Below are positions 6,297 to 7,553 of a DNA stretch of 7,553 nucleotides, piece after piece. Below the pieces are notes generated by a model, which was not told where the DNA came from, made no database searches, and saw nothing but the letters and a program-made list of their open reading frames with translations. The DNA comes from Lactobacillus delbrueckii (GTDB lineage Bacteria; Bacillota; Bacilli; Lactobacillales; Lactobacillaceae): NCBI GenBank assembly GCA_004556255.1, contig SFHY01000061.1, positions 1-7,553 of the forward strand, given 5' to 3'. The position numbers and the translations under genes were made by a program. Each line of letters opens with the position of its first letter. The stretch's first letter is position 1.

Positions 6297-7202
6297 TTAT
6301 TCTGTGACCTGGTGGGTGGCCGGCAGCCCCCGCTCTTTGACCCAGGCGATAAAATCGGCGGCCGGTGACTTCCGGTCCTTCAAGGTGACCATGCCGATTT
6401 CATCAGTAACTTCCTTTTCCAAAGGGAAAAGCTCCAGCTGGTCATCGCTGGGGTCGACGACAAAGTCAGCACAGATGCCGATGCCCAGGCCGGCGGAAAT
6501 CATCTGGATGTAGTCGGCCATGTTGTTAGCCACGGCATAGTCCAGGCTGGCCAGGTCCCGGCTTAAGGCATTCTGCAGGGAGTTCTGCTTGGGCAGGCAC
6601 CAGCTGTTGTCCAGGAAGATCAAGCGCTCCTTAGACAAGTCCTTCAAGGTAACGGGCGAATTGCCCATGTAGCAGTAGTTCTTGCTGCAGACAGCGTAAA
6701 AGCGTCCTTCCAGCAGCTTTTCGTAAGTCAAGGTGATGCCGGAGTCGATTGATTCTGGTCTGGTCAAGATCACGTCGCAAAAGCCCTGCTTTAAGCGGGC
6801 AACCATGGTCCGGTGGTCGTAATTTTCCAAGAAGATCTTGACTTCCGGTCTGACCTTCCGGTATTCATTGATCAACTGGTTGATGGCGTAGCGGTCATAA
6901 CCGGACCCGGAGAAGCCAATGGTCAAGAGAGTGTTGACTGACTGGGCCACTTCCCGGGCGTGGGTGACAGCCTTGTTGAACTGGGTGATGACCGGCTGCA
7001 TCCCCTGGTAAAAAAGCTGGCCGGCCGGGGTCAAATTGACTTCTTTGCGGCTGCGGTAGAAGAGCTTGGTATTTAAGTAGCGCTCTAATGAAGAAATTGA
7101 CTGGGAAACAGCCGACTGGGTAATATTCATGTTTTGAGCAGTCCGCGAGAAGTTCAAGCTTTCTGCTAAATCAAGGAAAATTTTGATTTTATCGGTATTC
7201 AT
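6297..7202 (-). CDS. LysR-type transcriptional regulator, first gene of a tandem pair
   Basis: This 301-aa LysR-type regulator has a winged HTH at about 1-62 (TAQNMNITQSAVSQSISSLE at 21-40, then LFYRSRKEVNLTP) and an effector domain at about 92-294 (LLTIGFS, GFCDVILT, ISAGLGIGICADF). It is a paralogue of the following gene, nearly identical in the recognition-helix region (QSAVSQ.IS) but diverged in the ligand domain; GIGILPNF there becomes GIGICADF here. The effector region has several Cys (in FCDV, YAVC, YCYM, WCLP, GICAD), more than in its partner, which is notable but not proof of redox sensing. The ATG at 7202 has only a poor ribosome site (AGAAAG, 13 bases away), suggesting weak translation. 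It lies behind a good minus-strand promoter and faces a divergent gene outside the window, the usual LysR arrangement. Confidence 0.93.
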   Translation of the reverse strand: MNTDKIKIFLDLAESLNFSRTAQNMNITQSAVSQSISSLERYLNTKLFYRSRKEVNLTPAGQLFYQGMQPVITQFNKAVTHAREVAQSVNTLLTIGFSGSGYDRYAINQLINEYRKVRPEVKIFLENYDHRTMVARLKQGFCDVILTRPESIDSGITLTYEKLLEGRFYAVCSKNYCYMGNSPVTLKDLSKERLIFLDNSWCLPKQNSLQNALSRDLASLDYAVANNMADYIQMISAGLGIGICADFVVDPSDDQLELFPLEKEVTDEIGMVTLKDRKSPAADFIAWVKERGLPATHQVTE

Positions 7203-7234
7203 GGATAGTATTAGTCTTTCTGATTAATTTTGTT

Positions 7235-7251
7235 TGCTCTCGTTATGAGCA
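7235..7251. promoter_or_regulatory. Palindrome over the LysR pair's start point, candidate operator
   Basis: TGCTC-N7-GAGCA is a perfect inverted repeat with 5-bp arms. It begins two bases downstream of the -10 (7253-7258) on the minus strand and covers the expected start near 7246. A regulator bound here would block initiation, so it fits an autorepression site for one of the tandem LysR proteins. It could also form a small hairpin at the mRNA 5' end. Confidence 0.4.
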
Positions 7252-7252
7252 C

Positions 7253-7281
7253 AGAATACCCCATTATTTAGTCCAAGTCAA
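7253..7281 (-). promoter_or_regulatory. Sigma-A promoter of the tandem LysR operon
   Basis: Read on the minus strand, TTGACT (7281-7276) and TATTCT (7258-7253) are separated by exactly 17 bases, matching the consensus in five of six and four of six positions. Transcription would start near 7246, leaving a leader of about 45 bases before the ATG at 7202. It is the only strong promoter seen for the two LysR genes. Confidence 0.75.
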
Positions 7282-7295
7282 AGAACTGGTTTAAA

Positions 7296-7330
7296 AAATT
7301 GATCAAAAAAGCGAAAAATATTATCAATTT
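7296..7330. repeat. AT-rich inverted repeat with 8-bp arms
   Basis: AAATTGAT (7296-7303) and ATCAATTT (7323-7330) are perfect inverted copies 19 bases apart. The left arm overlaps the small palindrome TTGATCAA (7299-7306). It sits upstream of the minus-strand LysR promoter and well upstream of the + strand promoter, so it could be an upstream binding site for a LysR tetramer in the divergent region. AT-rich DNA makes chance matches likely. Between it and 7425 no gene is visible; the only other structure is the AAGCGCTT palindrome at 7372-7379. Confidence 0.3.
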
Positions 7331-7425
7331 AGGATGAATGCGATCAGGACGGGCTTTGCCGTGAAAATGGCAAGCGCTTTATGTAGATTTTTGCAGAAAA
7401 ATTCAAAAAAGTTTGTAAAAGGGGC

Positions 7426-7453
7426 TTGCATAAAATGAGAGACCTGTTAGAAT
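7426..7453 (+). promoter_or_regulatory. Extended -10 promoter for the gene beyond the right edge
   Basis: TTGCAT (7426-7431) and TAGAAT (7448-7453) are 16 bases apart, and TG at 7445-7446 adds an extended -10. Transcription would start near 7460, immediately before the purine-rich start of the leader RNA at 7471. It points away from the LysR operon, so the two promoters are divergent and about 145 bases apart. Confidence 0.75.
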
Positions 7454-7459
7454 TAAATC

Positions 7460-7553
7460 CAACAAGTTAAACGAAGGAAGTAGTACCCGCTCCCCTGACT
7501 CTTCAAGCGAGTTTCGTAGTTGAGAGGAAACAGAGCCAGCGCGGGGAACGCAG
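7460..7553 (+). ncRNA. Probable T-box leader (5' part only, cut by window end)
   Basis: Downstream of a good promoter comes a leader without a visible reading frame that starts ACGAAGGAAGTAGTA (7471-7485), close to the GA-motif/AGUA 5' strand of T-box stem I. Further on, CAGAG (7531-7535) is followed by a small hairpin with GCG/CGC arms (7539-7541 and 7549-7551) and a GGGGAA loop. This resembles the AG bulge and distal loop of stem I. T-boxes bind uncharged tRNA and let aminoacyl-tRNA synthetase or amino acid genes be transcribed when that amino acid is short. The specifier codon, the TGGNACCGCG-type antiterminator box and the terminator would lie beyond the edge, so neither the amino acid nor the gene can be named. 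The fit is by eye and another structured leader is possible. Confidence 0.6.

Noticed and set aside
7346..7377. GCTTTGCC / GGCAAGC imperfect hairpin in the divergent spacer
   Set aside because: It has a bulge, only a short stem and no clean T-run, so it is not convincing as a terminator on either strand.
1..7553. tRNA genes, CRISPR arrays, insertion sequences, prophage or integration sites
   Set aside because: No cloverleaf, repeat-spacer pattern, transposase or integrase, or terminal inverted repeat with target duplication was seen on reading both strands.

Overview
The window looks like a stretch of a lactic acid bacterium chromosome, most likely Lactobacillus delbrueckii or a close relative. 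The genes favour G/C at third codon positions (many CTG, GCC, CGG and AAG codons), while the spacers are AT-rich. Promoters are of the sigma-A type, and the right edge carries what looks like a T-box leader, a typical Firmicute element. The species is an inference from style; no marker gene is present.

Layout. (1) 1-979: a LysR-type regulator on the + strand, with a perfect 13-bp palindrome between its likely promoter and its ribosome site. (2) 965-1633: a convergent minus-strand gene for a two-helix membrane protein with a lysine-rich, probably coiled-coil tail; its last 15 bases overlap the LysR gene. (3) 1765-5371: a self-contained three-gene + strand unit with its own extended -10 promoter and a strong terminator. 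It encodes an 811-aa P-loop ATPase with a coiled-coil tail, a 133-aa acidic protein resembling an uncharacterised phage/bacterial family, and a 207-aa protein with HTH-like segments. (4) 5373-7202: two tandem minus-strand LysR paralogues, both 301 aa, 18 bases apart, sharing the terminator at 5334-5370. (5) 7203-7553: a gene-free regulatory region with the minus-strand promoter of the LysR pair, a palindrome over its start point, other inverted repeats, and a divergent + strand promoter feeding a partial T-box leader whose gene lies outside the window.

How the parts relate. The central operon is the least explained part. Its large protein has a SF3/AAA-like ATPase core (Walker A, an unusual IDDPE Walker B, an SMN sensor-like motif and an RR pair), and its N-terminal region resembles a phospholipase D fold that has lost its catalytic HxK motif. 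Together with two small partners this could be a conserved multi-protein machine, perhaps defence- or DNA-related, but no function is established by the sequence. The tandem LysR pair sits head-to-head with a T-box-controlled gene, so the natural guess is that one or both regulators act on that neighbour and on their own promoter. All eight promoter, operator and RNA calls come from reading by eye.
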